Source: an uncultured Flavobacteriaceae bacterium
Lineage (GTDB): Bacteria > Bacteroidota > Bacteroidia > Flavobacteriales > Flavobacteriaceae
Reading direction: 5' to 3'
NCBI GenBank assembly: GCA_947494325.1
Contig: CANLUS010000005.1
Location: forward strand, 290,832-354,831
DNA: 64,000 bases
In this document: positions 26,621 through 36,549 of the stretch, piece by piece
Position numbering within the stretch: position 1 is the stretch's first letter
How the letters are laid out: each line of letters begins with the position of its first letter
The notes under the pieces: model-generated
What the model was told of the DNA's origin: nothing
What the model saw: only the letters and a program-made list of their open reading frames with translations
Database searches by the model: none
Translations under genes and position numbers: made by a program

Positions 26621-27598
26621 ATGATACAAATTGGAATCATAGGAGGAGCAGGATATACGGCAGGAGAATTAATAAGATTGTTATTGAACCATCCAAAGAC
26701 TACAATTAATTTTGTGTTTAGCACATCTAACGCGGGTAATGCAATAAGTAGTGTTCATCAAGATTTAGTTGGGTCTACAGATATGCGCTTTACGAATAAG
26801 GTAAATGCCGAAGTAGAGGTGTTGTTTTTATGTTTAGGACATGGTAATTCTAAAGCTTTTTTATCTGAATTCACATTTTCAAAGCATACTAAAATTATTG
26901 ATTTAAGCAATGATTTTAGATTAGTGAAAGATCAGCTATTTCAGGGTAAAGAATTCATTTACGGATTGCCAGAATTACAAAAAGAAACAATAAAGAAAGC
27001 ACAATATATTGCAAATCCAGGATGTTTTGCAACTGCCATTCAATTGGCCTTGTTGCCTTTGGCTAAGTCAGACTTCATTCAGGAAGCAGTGCACGTCAAT
27101 GCTGTTACGGGAGCCACAGGGGCAGGAACTTCATTATCAAAAACTACACATTTTACATGGAGAGATAATAACTTTTCTTATTACAAACCTTTTATACATC
27201 AGCACCTAGATGAAATTCATCAATCGTTAAAACAATTACAAGAAGGAATGGATTCGGAAATTCATTTTATGCCGAATCGAGGCAATTTCTCACGAGGAAT
27301 TTTTGCAACTGCTTATACCTCTTTTAAGGGAAGTCTTGAAGAGGCTAAAACGCTATATAAGACTTTTTACAAGGACGCCGCATTTACCGTTGTATCAGAT
27401 AATGAATTGCATTTGAAGCAAGTAGTAAATACCAATAAATGCTTGGTCCACTTGCATAAACATAATAATACATTACTTATAACTAGCTGTATTGATAATC
27501 TTTTGAAAGGAGCTTCAGGTCAAGCTGTTCAAAATATGAATTTACTGTTCGATTTTGAAGAGAACCAAGGATTACAATTAAAAGCGAACTTTTTTTAA
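26621..27598 (+). CDS. argC: N-acyl-gamma-glutamyl-phosphate reductase
   Basis: A 325-residue semialdehyde dehydrogenase-family enzyme reducing N-acyl-glutamyl-5-phosphate. The nucleotide-binding motif IGIIGGAGYTAGELIRLL is at the N-terminus and the catalytic Cys in NPGCFATAI (Cys135). The C-terminal LLKGASGQAVQNMNL is the ArgC signature. It starts with no spacer after argG. Whether the substrate is acetylated or succinylated cannot be decided from this protein alone. Confidence 0.95.
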   Translation: MIQIGIIGGAGYTAGELIRLLLNHPKTTINFVFSTSNAGNAISSVHQDLVGSTDMRFTNKVNAEVEVLFLCLGHGNSKAFLSEFTFSKHTKIIDLSNDFRLVKDQLFQGKEFIYGLPELQKETIKKAQYIANPGCFATAIQLALLPLAKSDFIQEAVHVNAVTGATGAGTSLSKTTHFTWRDNNFSYYKPFIHQHLDEIHQSLKQLQEGMDSEIHFMPNRGNFSRGIFATAYTSFKGSLEEAKTLYKTFYKDAAFTVVSDNELHLKQVVNTNKCLVHLHKHNNTLLITSCIDNLLKGASGQAVQNMNLLFDFEENQGLQLKANFF

Positions 27599-27607
27599 AA
27601 AATAACT

Positions 27608-28408
27608 ATGAAAATAGCAATAATAGGAACAGGAAATTTAGGAGCTTCAATAGCCAAAGGTTTAATTACTGCAAATGCCATAACAAGTCTGTATTTAACT
27701 AAACGAACTATTGAAAATATGCAAGACTTTGATGGCTATAAAGATGTTGTGTTAACTACTGATAATATAGAAGCGGTCAAACACTCTGACATTTTAATAT
27801 TTGCTGTGCAACCAAGACATTTTGAAAATATATTACAACAAATAAAGCCGATTTTAACAGAGAAGCATGTGTTAATTTCTACCATAACTGGCTACTCAAT
27901 TGATAACATGGAGGCCATTGTTGGAAAGGAACAATTCTTGATTAGAGCCATGCCAAATACAGCTATTGCAGTTGGAAAATCAATGACATGTATTTGCAGC
28001 AATGAATTGGGTAAAAAACGATTAAAAATTGCCGAGGCTATTTTCAATCGCTTAGGCACTACCATATCGATACCAGAGACTCAAATGCAAGCAGCTACCG
28101 TGGTATGTGCTAGTGGTATCGCCTTTTGGATGCGGTTGATAAGAGCAACGACCCAGGCGGCTATTCAGTTAGGTTTTGATGCCAAAGAAGCGCAACAATT
28201 AGCAATGTATACCTGCGAAGGAGCGGCCAATTTATTGATTACATCAGGCAATCATCCAGAACAAGAAATTGACAGGGTAACAACACCAAGAGGTTGCACG
28301 ATAGAAGGCTTAAATGAAATGGAACACAAAGGTTTGAGTTCATCTTTGATTCAAGGTATGGTATCTTCATTTAATAAAATTAACACGATAAAAACAGAAC
28401 AATTATGA
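27608..28408 (+). CDS. proC: Pyrroline-5-carboxylate reductase
   Basis: A 266-residue reductase making proline from pyrroline-5-carboxylate. The Rossmann motif IIGTGNLGASIAKGL is at the N-terminus; RAMPNTAIAVGKSM and the C-terminal DRVTTPRGCTIEGLNEM are ProC signatures. It lies inside the arg operon between argC and argD, with a 4-bp overlap with argD, so proline and arginine synthesis are co-regulated. Both pathways start from glutamate and can exchange intermediates through ornithine. Confidence 0.94.
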   Translation: MKIAIIGTGNLGASIAKGLITANAITSLYLTKRTIENMQDFDGYKDVVLTTDNIEAVKHSDILIFAVQPRHFENILQQIKPILTEKHVLISTITGYSIDNMEAIVGKEQFLIRAMPNTAIAVGKSMTCICSNELGKKRLKIAEAIFNRLGTTISIPETQMQAATVVCASGIAFWMRLIRATTQAAIQLGFDAKEAQQLAMYTCEGAANLLITSGNHPEQEIDRVTTPRGCTIEGLNEMEHKGLSSSLIQGMVSSFNKINTIKTEQL

Positions 28409-29525
28409 GCTTGTTTAACGTATATCCACTGTTTGATGTAAATCTTGTGAAAGCACATGATGTTTTTGTATACGACGAAAACAAGACTAAGTATCTCGAT
28501 CTTTACGGAGGACATGCTGTTATGTCTATCGGACATACACATCCAACCTATGTGAAGAATGTCAGTAAACAACTAAAAAACATCGGATTTTATAGCAATT
28601 CAATTCAAAATCCTTTACAGCAAGAATTAGTAGCTAAAATTCAGAAACTCTCAGGGTGCGATACTTATAGTTTGTTTCTTTGTAACTCAGGCGCTGAAGC
28701 TAATGAGAATGCTTTAAAGTTGGCATCCTTCCATACGAAGAAAAAGAAGGTAATTGCCTTCAAAAATTCCTTTCACGGAAGAACATCAGCAGCAGTTGCA
28801 GCAACTGATAATCCCAAAATTGTTGCGCCAATTAATGGTCAGCAGGAGGTAGATTTTTTTGAGCTAGGAGATTTAAAAGGTGTAGAGGCTTCTCTTAAAG
28901 AAAATGATACTTGTGCTATTATTATCGAATGTATCCAGGGTGTAGGAGGACTTGATGAAAGTACAATTGAGTTTTATCAAGGGTTAGAAAAATTAGCCAA
29001 GCAATATGAAGTACTACTGATAGCTGATGAGATCCAATCAGGTTTTGGAAGAACTGGAGACTTTTTTGCTTTTCAAAAACATCAGATCCAACCAGATATT
29101 ATTTCAATGGCGAAAGGTATGGGTAATGGTTTTCCTGTTGGAGGAATATTAATTCACAATAAAATTGAAGCGTCGTTTGGATTGTTAGGAACCACCTTTG
29201 GAGGTAATCATTTGGCTTGTGCAGCATCTTTGGCAGTATTAGAAGTGCTTGAACAAGAAAAACTACTGCAGAATGCGAATAAAATGTGCTCTTACTTTTT
29301 AGAGAAATCAAAAAGTGTTTCTAAATTAAAAAAGGTAAAAGGTAGAGGATTGATGCTTGGATTAGAATTTGATTTCCCGATTAAGGAATTAAGGAAAGCG
29401 CTCATTTTTAAACATCACATTTTTACAGGAAGCGCCAAAAATCCGAATTTATTAAGAATACTACCACCTTTAACTATTCAAGCGTCACATATTGATATGT
29501 TATTTGATGCATTAAACAAAGAATT

Positions 29526-29529
<4 letters not shown>
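28405..29529 (+). CDS. argD: N-acylornithine aminotransferase
   Basis: A 374-residue class III PLP aminotransferase. The PLP Lys is in SMAKGMGNGFPVGG (Lys237), and LIADEIQSGFGRTGDFFAF carries the conserved Asp. SNSIQNPLQQELVAKI and CNSGAEANENALKLAS match acetylornithine aminotransferases. In this operon it would transaminate N-acyl-glutamate-semialdehyde to N-acylornithine. It overlaps proC and argF' by 4 bp each. Confidence 0.94.
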
Positions 29530-30463
<934 letters not shown>

Positions 30464-30467
<4 letters not shown>

Positions 30468-31240
30468 AGACATTAAAAGTAATAAAAATCGGTGGAAATA
30501 TCATTGATGATGTCGACGCCTTGGATAAGTTCATAGAGAATTTCTCTAAGATTAAAGCTCCAAAGATTTTGGTGCATGGAGGAGGGAAATCGGCTTCTCA
30601 TCTGACACGAAAAATGAATATCGATGTAAAAATGACTAATGGAAGACGCATAACCGATGCAGAAACATTAGATATTGTTACTATGGTTTACGCCGGAAAA
30701 ATCAATAAGAATATTACAGCAAAATTACAGTCCAGTAAATGTAATGCCATGGGTTTTTCGGGAGCTGATGCGAACACTATTGTATCTGTGAAAAGACCAG
30801 TGAGTACTGTAGACTTCGGATTTGTTGGTGACGTTATAAAGATAAATACGAGAATAGTACACCTGTTATTAGAGCATTCCATTACGCCAGTATTTTGTGC
30901 TATTACACATAATGGTAACGGGCAACTGCTGAATACCAATGCTGATACTATCGCTTCTGAGCTTGCGGGTGCTTTTACGAAAGAATATAAAACTGAATTA
31001 TACTATTGTTTCGAAAAAAATGGCGTGTTACGAGACGTACAAAATAATGATTCGGTTATAGAACGAATAAATACGAAGAATTATCAGCGATTAATTGATG
31101 AGCAAATAATTAATGATGGTATGTTGCCAAAATTGATTAATTGCTTTAATGCCATTAAAAAGAACGTATCTAAAGTGTGTATTGGGAATTCTAATATGCT
31201 TTTTGATACTTCAACTAAATTCACTACAATACAAAAATAA
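30464..31240 (+). CDS. argB: N-acylglutamate kinase
   Basis: A 258-residue amino-acid kinase phosphorylating N-acylglutamate. KVIKIGGNIIDD and ILVHGGGKSASHL are the ATP/substrate glycine-rich motifs; GFVGDVIKIN and LNTNADTIASELAGAF match ArgB. The protein is on the short side and lacks an N-terminal extension of the arginine-inhibited type, so it may not be feedback-inhibited; regulation could then fall on the leader. It overlaps argF' by 4 bp and argE by one base. Confidence 0.93.
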
Positions 31241-32301
31241 TGAAATCAGCTATTACACAACATGCCATTGATTTACTGAAGCAATTGATTGAAACACCTT
31301 CTTTTTCTTCTGAAGAAGAGCAAACAGCTACACTTATAGACAATTGGCTCAGGAGTTATGATATTCCGTGTAAACGAACCGACAATAATGTTTGGGCTGT
31401 CAATAAGTATTTCGATGAGAACAAACCAACCTTATTATTAAACTCTCATCACGATACGGTCAAGCCGAATAATGGATATACCAAAGACCCATTTAAAGCC
31501 AGCGTTGAAGATAATCGGTTGTATGGTTTGGGTAGTAATGATGCCGGTGGCTGTTTGGTAGCTCTCATGGCTACTTTTGTTTATTTTTATAATCTCGAAA
31601 ATTTAAAATATAATTTGGTTTTGGTCGCTTCCGCGGAAGAAGAGAGTAGTGGAGATAAAGGATTAAATAGTATGCTTTCCGTAATTCCGGCAATTGATGT
31701 TGCCATTGTTGGAGAACCAACCCTAATGCATTTAGCAGTTGCCGAAAAAGGATTGGTAGTTTTTGATGCTTTGATTAAAGGAACACCAAGTCATGCGGCA
31801 CACCCTAATCTGAACAACCCTATTTATAAATTAGGAGGCGTGCTCAAATGGTTTGAAGAATTTTCTTTTGAAAAAAAATCTGAAGTACTTGAAGAAGTAA
31901 AAATGACAGTTACGCAAGTCAATGCGGGAAAACAGCATAACGCAGTGCCTTCGGAAGTGAGCTTGGTAATCGATGTACGTGTAAATGACTGTTATAGTAA
32001 TCAAGAAATTGCAGATATTTTGATTTTAAGTTCTCCATGTGATACGATGACGCCACGGAGTCTTAGATTAAATTCATCATCTATTCCGGTTGATCATGAT
32101 TTAGTACAAGCGGGCATTGCCCTTGGACGTTCTACTTATGGGTCTCCTACACTTTCCGATCAAGCGGTTTTGACCTGTCCTTCGCTAAAATTAGGTCCGG
32201 GTGATAGTAGGCGTTCTCATTCAGCTGACGAATTTATTTATGTTTATGAGATAGAGGAAGGAGTCGACATTTATATAGAATTATTGGAAAAAGTATTGTA
32301 A
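31240..32301 (+). CDS. argE: N-acylcitrulline (acylornithine) deacylase, M20 family
   Basis: A 353-residue M20 di-zinc amidohydrolase. Metal-site motifs: SHHDTVKPNNGY, GLGSNDAGGCLVAL, ASAEEESSGDKGL and VGEPTLMHLAVAEKG; the dimerisation domain follows (about 175-290). Given the upstream acylornithine carbamoyltransferase, the physiological substrate is expected to be N-acylcitrulline. It begins on the last base of the argB stop. argH follows after 71 bp, the largest gap in the operon. Confidence 0.92.
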   Translation: MKSAITQHAIDLLKQLIETPSFSSEEEQTATLIDNWLRSYDIPCKRTDNNVWAVNKYFDENKPTLLLNSHHDTVKPNNGYTKDPFKASVEDNRLYGLGSNDAGGCLVALMATFVYFYNLENLKYNLVLVASAEEESSGDKGLNSMLSVIPAIDVAIVGEPTLMHLAVAEKGLVVFDALIKGTPSHAAHPNLNNPIYKLGGVLKWFEEFSFEKKSEVLEEVKMTVTQVNAGKQHNAVPSEVSLVIDVRVNDCYSNQEIADILILSSPCDTMTPRSLRLNSSSIPVDHDLVQAGIALGRSTYGSPTLSDQAVLTCPSLKLGPGDSRRSHSADEFIYVYEIEEGVDIYIELLEKVL

Positions 32302-32372
32302 AATGAATAAAGATAAAAGATTGAATTGAACGTATTTTTTATCTAATTTTTAAACATCTAAATTTAAGTAAA

Positions 32373-33659
32373 ATGAAACTCTGGGATAAAGGTATAAGCA
32401 TCGACAATAAAATTGAGCAATTTACTATTGGAAACGATAGGGAATTAGATATGAGCCTTGCTGCGTATGACATACAAGCTTCTTTGGCACATGCGAAAAT
32501 GTTAGCGAAAATACACGTTATAACTTTTGAGGAGTTAGAGCAATTAGAGGAAGGGTTAGAACTACTTCAACAGCAGATTGATGAGGGCACATTTCAGATT
32601 GAAACTGAATTCGAAGATGTACATTCGAAAATAGAGTTTGAACTTACCGAAAGATATGGTGAAATAGGTAAAAAAATTCATACGGCTCGATCTAGAAATG
32701 ATCAGGTGTTGGTTGCGTTGCAACTGTATTATAAAGATAATTTGACGCTGGTTCATGGAAAAGTTAAGTCGTTATTTGACATTTTATTGGACTTAGCAGA
32801 GGTGCACAAAGAGCAACTCCTGCCTGGCTATACTCATTTACAAGTCGCAATGCCTTCTTCGTTTGGGTTGTGGTTTTCGGCGTATGCAGAATTACTCATT
32901 GATGATGTCTATCTATTGGAGGCAGCACTTAAAACTGTTGACCAAAATCCCTTAGGTTCAGCTGCGGGATATGGAAGTTCTTTTCCGATTGATCGAGAAT
33001 TTACAACAGAAGAGTTAAATTTTTCTAACTTAAAATACAACGTAGTAGCAGCTCAAATGGGCAGAGGTAAAAATGAGCGGACAATTGCTACGGCTTTAGG
33101 TGGCCTGTGTAATACCTTGTCGAGATTCGCCATGGATATTTGTCTGTATATGAGTCAGAATTTTGATTTTATTTCGTTTCCCGATGAATTGACAACCGGT
33201 AGTAGTATAATGCCTCATAAAAAGAATCCAGATGTATTTGAATTGATTCGAGGTAAATGTAACAAGATTCAAGCCTTGCAAACTGAGATGATATTGATAT
33301 CTAATAATTTACCCAGTGGTTATCATCGAGATTTTCAATTGTTAAAAGAAAACATGTTGAATGCATTTTCCGAAGTACAAGACATTTTGGATATTTTTAG
33401 CTATTCGATTCAACAAATTATTGTAAAAAAAGTGAATCTAAATGACGAAAAATATAAATATCTTTTTACCGTCGATAATATAAATACAATGGTCGAGGAT
33501 GGAGTTTCATTTAGACAAGCATATCAAAAAGTAGGAAATGAAGTTGCAAATGGTACCTATAAACCAGACACTTCAAAAAAACATACACATCTTGGTAGCA
33601 TACATAATTTATGTTTGGATAAAATTCGAGCCAAGTTTCCAAAAAAAATGAAAACTTAA
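32373..33659 (+). CDS. argH: Argininosuccinate lyase
   Basis: A 428-residue fumarase/aspartase-superfamily lyase releasing arginine and fumarate. The signature loop GSSIMPHKKNPD is at about residue 277; HTARSRNDQVLVAL and GYTHLQVAMPSSFGLW are the other conserved elements. The 71-bp gap to argE is AT-rich without a hairpin, so it may contain an internal promoter or simply untranslated sequence. Its stop overlaps the convergent response-regulator stop by 4 bp. Confidence 0.95.
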   Translation: MKLWDKGISIDNKIEQFTIGNDRELDMSLAAYDIQASLAHAKMLAKIHVITFEELEQLEEGLELLQQQIDEGTFQIETEFEDVHSKIEFELTERYGEIGKKIHTARSRNDQVLVALQLYYKDNLTLVHGKVKSLFDILLDLAEVHKEQLLPGYTHLQVAMPSSFGLWFSAYAELLIDDVYLLEAALKTVDQNPLGSAAGYGSSFPIDREFTTEELNFSNLKYNVVAAQMGRGKNERTIATALGGLCNTLSRFAMDICLYMSQNFDFISFPDELTTGSSIMPHKKNPDVFELIRGKCNKIQALQTEMILISNNLPSGYHRDFQLLKENMLNAFSEVQDILDIFSYSIQQIIVKKVNLNDEKYKYLFTVDNINTMVEDGVSFRQAYQKVGNEVANGTYKPDTSKKHTHLGSIHNLCLDKIRAKFPKKMKT

Positions 33660-34414
33660 TTCCCCTCTAACCATTTTTTAAAGCTGGTCACTTTTTCCCG
33701 ACTTACCACGATTTCTTTATCGATTTGAATATGCGGCGTGATTTTTAATCGGCTATTCGAATAGACAATTACATCATTAATTGCGTTAAGGTGTACAATG
33801 AATGTTCTATTAACTCTAAAAAATAACGTAGGGTCTAATAGTGCTACTAATTTCTCTAAGTTATATTCAACGATAAATTTCTTTCGCTCGTTGGTCATTA
33901 AGAATACTGTTCTACCTTCTGCATAAAATAATGAAATATCGGTCGCGTTAATGGCGTGAATATGATTGCCAAGGCGCACTAAAAATCGATCTTTTACTTT
34001 CTTTTCTGAAACGACTTTTGCAACATTCTCAACTGCTTTATTAATACTATACGAGGCTTGCAACCTTTCGTGTTTATGCAACGCTTTTGATAAGTCTGTG
34101 AATGTCACTGGTTTTAAAATATAATCAACACTATTCACCTTAAATGCATCAATGGCGTATTCATCAAAGGCGGTGATAAATATCACAGGTTTCTCAATGG
34201 TAATTTGATTAAAAATTTCAAAGCTCAATCCATCTGACAGCTGAATATCCATAAAAATAAGATCAAATGAATTTTGCGCGTTCGAAAACCAATCAACTGA
34301 GCTTGAAATACTAGGTAGTTTGGCAACGATTTCAAAAGTTGGGTTGTATTTTAATAAATAACGTTCAAGCTTCTCTATGGCCGGTGTCTCATCTTCTATA
34401 AGGACAATTTTCAT
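33656..34414 (-). CDS. LytTR-family response regulator
   Basis: A 252-residue two-component regulator. The receiver domain has the acidic pocket (IEDE, residues 6-9), phospho-acceptor Asp56 in IFMDIQLSDG, and the Lys in DYILKPV. The C-terminal LytTR DNA-binding domain (about 150-252) includes FLVRLGNHIHAIN, FYAEGRTVFL and FFRVNRTFIVHLNAI. It is the last gene of a four-gene minus-strand set and overlaps the upstream pseudokinase gene by 4 bp. It would be phosphorylated by the kinase encoded at 35436-36488; targets are unknown. Confidence 0.92.
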   Translation of the reverse strand: MKIVLIEDETPAIEKLERYLLKYNPTFEIVAKLPSISSSVDWFSNAQNSFDLIFMDIQLSDGLSFEIFNQITIEKPVIFITAFDEYAIDAFKVNSVDYILKPVTFTDLSKALHKHERLQASYSINKAVENVAKVVSEKKVKDRFLVRLGNHIHAINATDISLFYAEGRTVFLMTNERKKFIVEYNLEKLVALLDPTLFFRVNRTFIVHLNAINDVIVYSNSRLKITPHIQIDKEIVVSREKVTSFKKWLEGN

Positions 34415-35439
34415 GGTGTAGGTGCAATTTCTAGTTTAGGAATAGTTATAATTCTTTCAGAATGTTCATTGTGTACTGTAAGTCTTTCAATACTATATAT
34501 TTGATAGACGTTATTTAGTTTCGACAACTTTTGAACTGTTAATTCATCATTTACTCTATCAACAGCCACATATTTTAGTGTTAGTGTGTTTTTTTGTTCT
34601 TCCAATGATAGCTCTAGCTCAGCCTTTTCAGAGCGTATTGAACTTCTCATAATTTGTTCTATAATATAAAGAAGACTATTAGGTACAGTTAATGAGGTAG
34701 TAGTTATACGTGCATTTAAAACTAATTTTCGATGAGGCAAATAATTAAAAAGTTTTACAAACTCATGTAGGTTTGAGATTTCTTCATCAGTGGTTACTAA
34801 TTCTCGATTTTTAGTTGATAAAATATATCGATAAACGCGTCCCAAACAATCTAAAAAATCATCTGTTTTATCTTTATTTTGATGTAGTAAAATTATAAGG
34901 GTGTCTAAACTTTCGAAGAGTAATGTAGGGTTGATGGCTTTTTCAAATTGTAAGAATTCATCTTCGACGTTTTGTTTTAACAACAATTCATAAGCTAATT
35001 TTTTTGAATTTACGCTGTGCAAATATTGATGACTCACATAAAGTGAAATGTAAATAAGACAAATACTAGAAAATATACTGTTAAACACCCAAAGTTCTTC
35101 ACTATTTGGTGAAAACCCTAAAACAAATTTGAAATACAAAATCATCGCGGTAGTAACTACTAAGATGCACAGTACGAGCGAAGCAAGTACTTGAAGAACG
35201 AGTGTTGAAAGTTCTGATTTAGCAAGTTTATATTTTTGAAAAATCCAAAGCAGAAAAATGGAAAGTTCTTGAATTAAATAAGAAAGAACAATGCAAACAT
35301 ATAATTCTTGACCCAAAAATTGCTCTTGTATTTGGTCGGTGTTATTATTTATTAATAGAATGAGCAAATACACAATGACCCCAATAAAAATAGGACTCAA
35401 TATGCGAAATAACGGATGGTATATGAATAATTTTTTCAT
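34411..35439 (-). CDS. LytS/YehU-like sensor protein lacking the catalytic His (pseudokinase)
   Basis: A 342-residue membrane protein with about four N-terminal hydrophobic helices and a cytoplasmic half that aligns by eye with the His_kinase domain. Where true members have a PHFLFN box, this protein reads INPTLLFESLDT, with Thr172 replacing the phospho-acceptor His. The ATP-binding N box is also lost: VPNSLLYIIEQIMRSS replaces the NAIKHN-type motif. It is therefore probably unable to phosphorylate. It has intact length and 4-bp overlaps with both neighbours, so it looks maintained rather than decaying, perhaps as a regulator or heterodimer partner of the adjacent kinase. Confidence 0.85.
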   Translation of the reverse strand: MKKLFIYHPLFRILSPIFIGVIVYLLILLINNNTDQIQEQFLGQELYVCIVLSYLIQELSIFLLWIFQKYKLAKSELSTLVLQVLASLVLCILVVTTAMILYFKFVLGFSPNSEELWVFNSIFSSICLIYISLYVSHQYLHSVNSKKLAYELLLKQNVEDEFLQFEKAINPTLLFESLDTLIILLHQNKDKTDDFLDCLGRVYRYILSTKNRELVTTDEEISNLHEFVKLFNYLPHRKLVLNARITTTSLTVPNSLLYIIEQIMRSSIRSEKAELELSLEEQKNTLTLKYVAVDRVNDELTVQKLSKLNNVYQIYSIERLTVHNEHSERIITIPKLEIAPTP

Positions 35440-36488
35440 GCCACAATAGGTAATTTTACGCTAAAGGTTGCCCCATGATCAATGACAATCTCCTTGTTAA
35501 TCAAAAGCTTATAGCGCTCTTTTATATTTGTTAAACCGATATTAAAGGATTCGATTATTTGAGGGGCAGACGTTAGGTTGTTTTCAACACAAATGTAATC
35601 GCCGACCGTTTTTATACTTATTGAAAGTGGTTTTTCAGAAGTTAATTCATTATGTTTTATTGCATTTTCAACCAACATTTGTAATGTTAATGGTGGAATA
35701 TTACTTTTTTCATGTGCTTCCGAAATATTTATGGTCCAACGAATCTTATTTTTAAATCGAATATCTAATAAGTATTGATAAGAGGCAATAATATCGAGTT
35801 CTTTACTAAGAGGTACTAATTTTTCGTGATAACTACTCAGGGTAAACTGATAGATCTTGGCTAATCGTCTAATATAATGTTCGGCTTTTGAAGCGTCCTC
35901 AAAAATTAATGATGAAATGGTATTTAGGTTATTAAATAAAAAATGAGGACTTATTTGGGATTTCAATGCTTTTAGTTGAAGTTCTATCTGAGTTCTTTCT
36001 TGTTGTACCGTCTCAATTTGTAACCTTGCAAATGAGTAATATGAATACAAGGCAAAATAGATAAGCGTATATAAAATAGACAATATAAAAAGTAGGATAG
36101 AAAGTTTGATCAAGGTTTGCTTGTAAGCAATAAAAAAATCTGGCTCTAAAATAAAGAACGCATTATAGACATAAAAAAGACTGAGTACTATGAATAAAGA
36201 AATAATAAAATGGGAAACAATACCAATCGCCAGTCGATTTGGCATTTGATTTTTCCACGGAACTAGTTCATCTAGTTTTAGTGTTAAACCATACAGTATA
36301 TAACCGACAAGAACTCCACAAAGTGCTGCAGCAGAAACACCACTAAATGATATAGATTCTTCTACTTTTTCCCCATTTAACAGAAGATAATAGTAAATCA
36401 ATATACCCAATAGAATGCCTATAAAACATATAAAAAAATGCTTTTTCACGCCTTTATGGTTTAAGATTCGTTGATAGATTTGTTGCAT
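35436..36488 (-). CDS. LytS/YehU-type sensor histidine kinase
   Basis: A 350-residue membrane kinase with about four hydrophobic helices (about 17-37, 50-68, 88-112, 125-148), a short coiled coil (about 155-178) and the His_kinase box SQISPHFLFNNLNTI with His182 as the likely phospho-acceptor. The ATP-binding N box LTLQMLVENAIKHN is intact, as is the NIGLTNIKERYKLL G-like region. No extracytoplasmic sensor domain is evident, so the signal may be sensed within the membrane or through a partner such as the secreted repeat protein encoded 61 bp upstream. Confidence 0.92.
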   Translation of the reverse strand: MQQIYQRILNHKGVKKHFFICFIGILLGILIYYYLLLNGEKVEESISFSGVSAAALCGVLVGYILYGLTLKLDELVPWKNQMPNRLAIGIVSHFIISLFIVLSLFYVYNAFFILEPDFFIAYKQTLIKLSILLFILSILYTLIYFALYSYYSFARLQIETVQQERTQIELQLKALKSQISPHFLFNNLNTISSLIFEDASKAEHYIRRLAKIYQFTLSSYHEKLVPLSKELDIIASYQYLLDIRFKNKIRWTINISEAHEKSNIPPLTLQMLVENAIKHNELTSEKPLSISIKTVGDYICVENNLTSAPQIIESFNIGLTNIKERYKLLINKEIVIDHGATFSVKLPIVA

Positions 36489-36549
36489 AAAGCCAAGGTA
36501 CTCAATCTTCTTAACTTAAAGAAGATTAAAGTACCCGCTGGCCTACTGG

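Noticed and set aside
34411..35439. Calling the second sensor gene a decaying pseudogene
   Set aside because: The frame is intact, overlaps both neighbours by 4 bp and keeps its membrane helices, so a maintained non-catalytic protein fits better.
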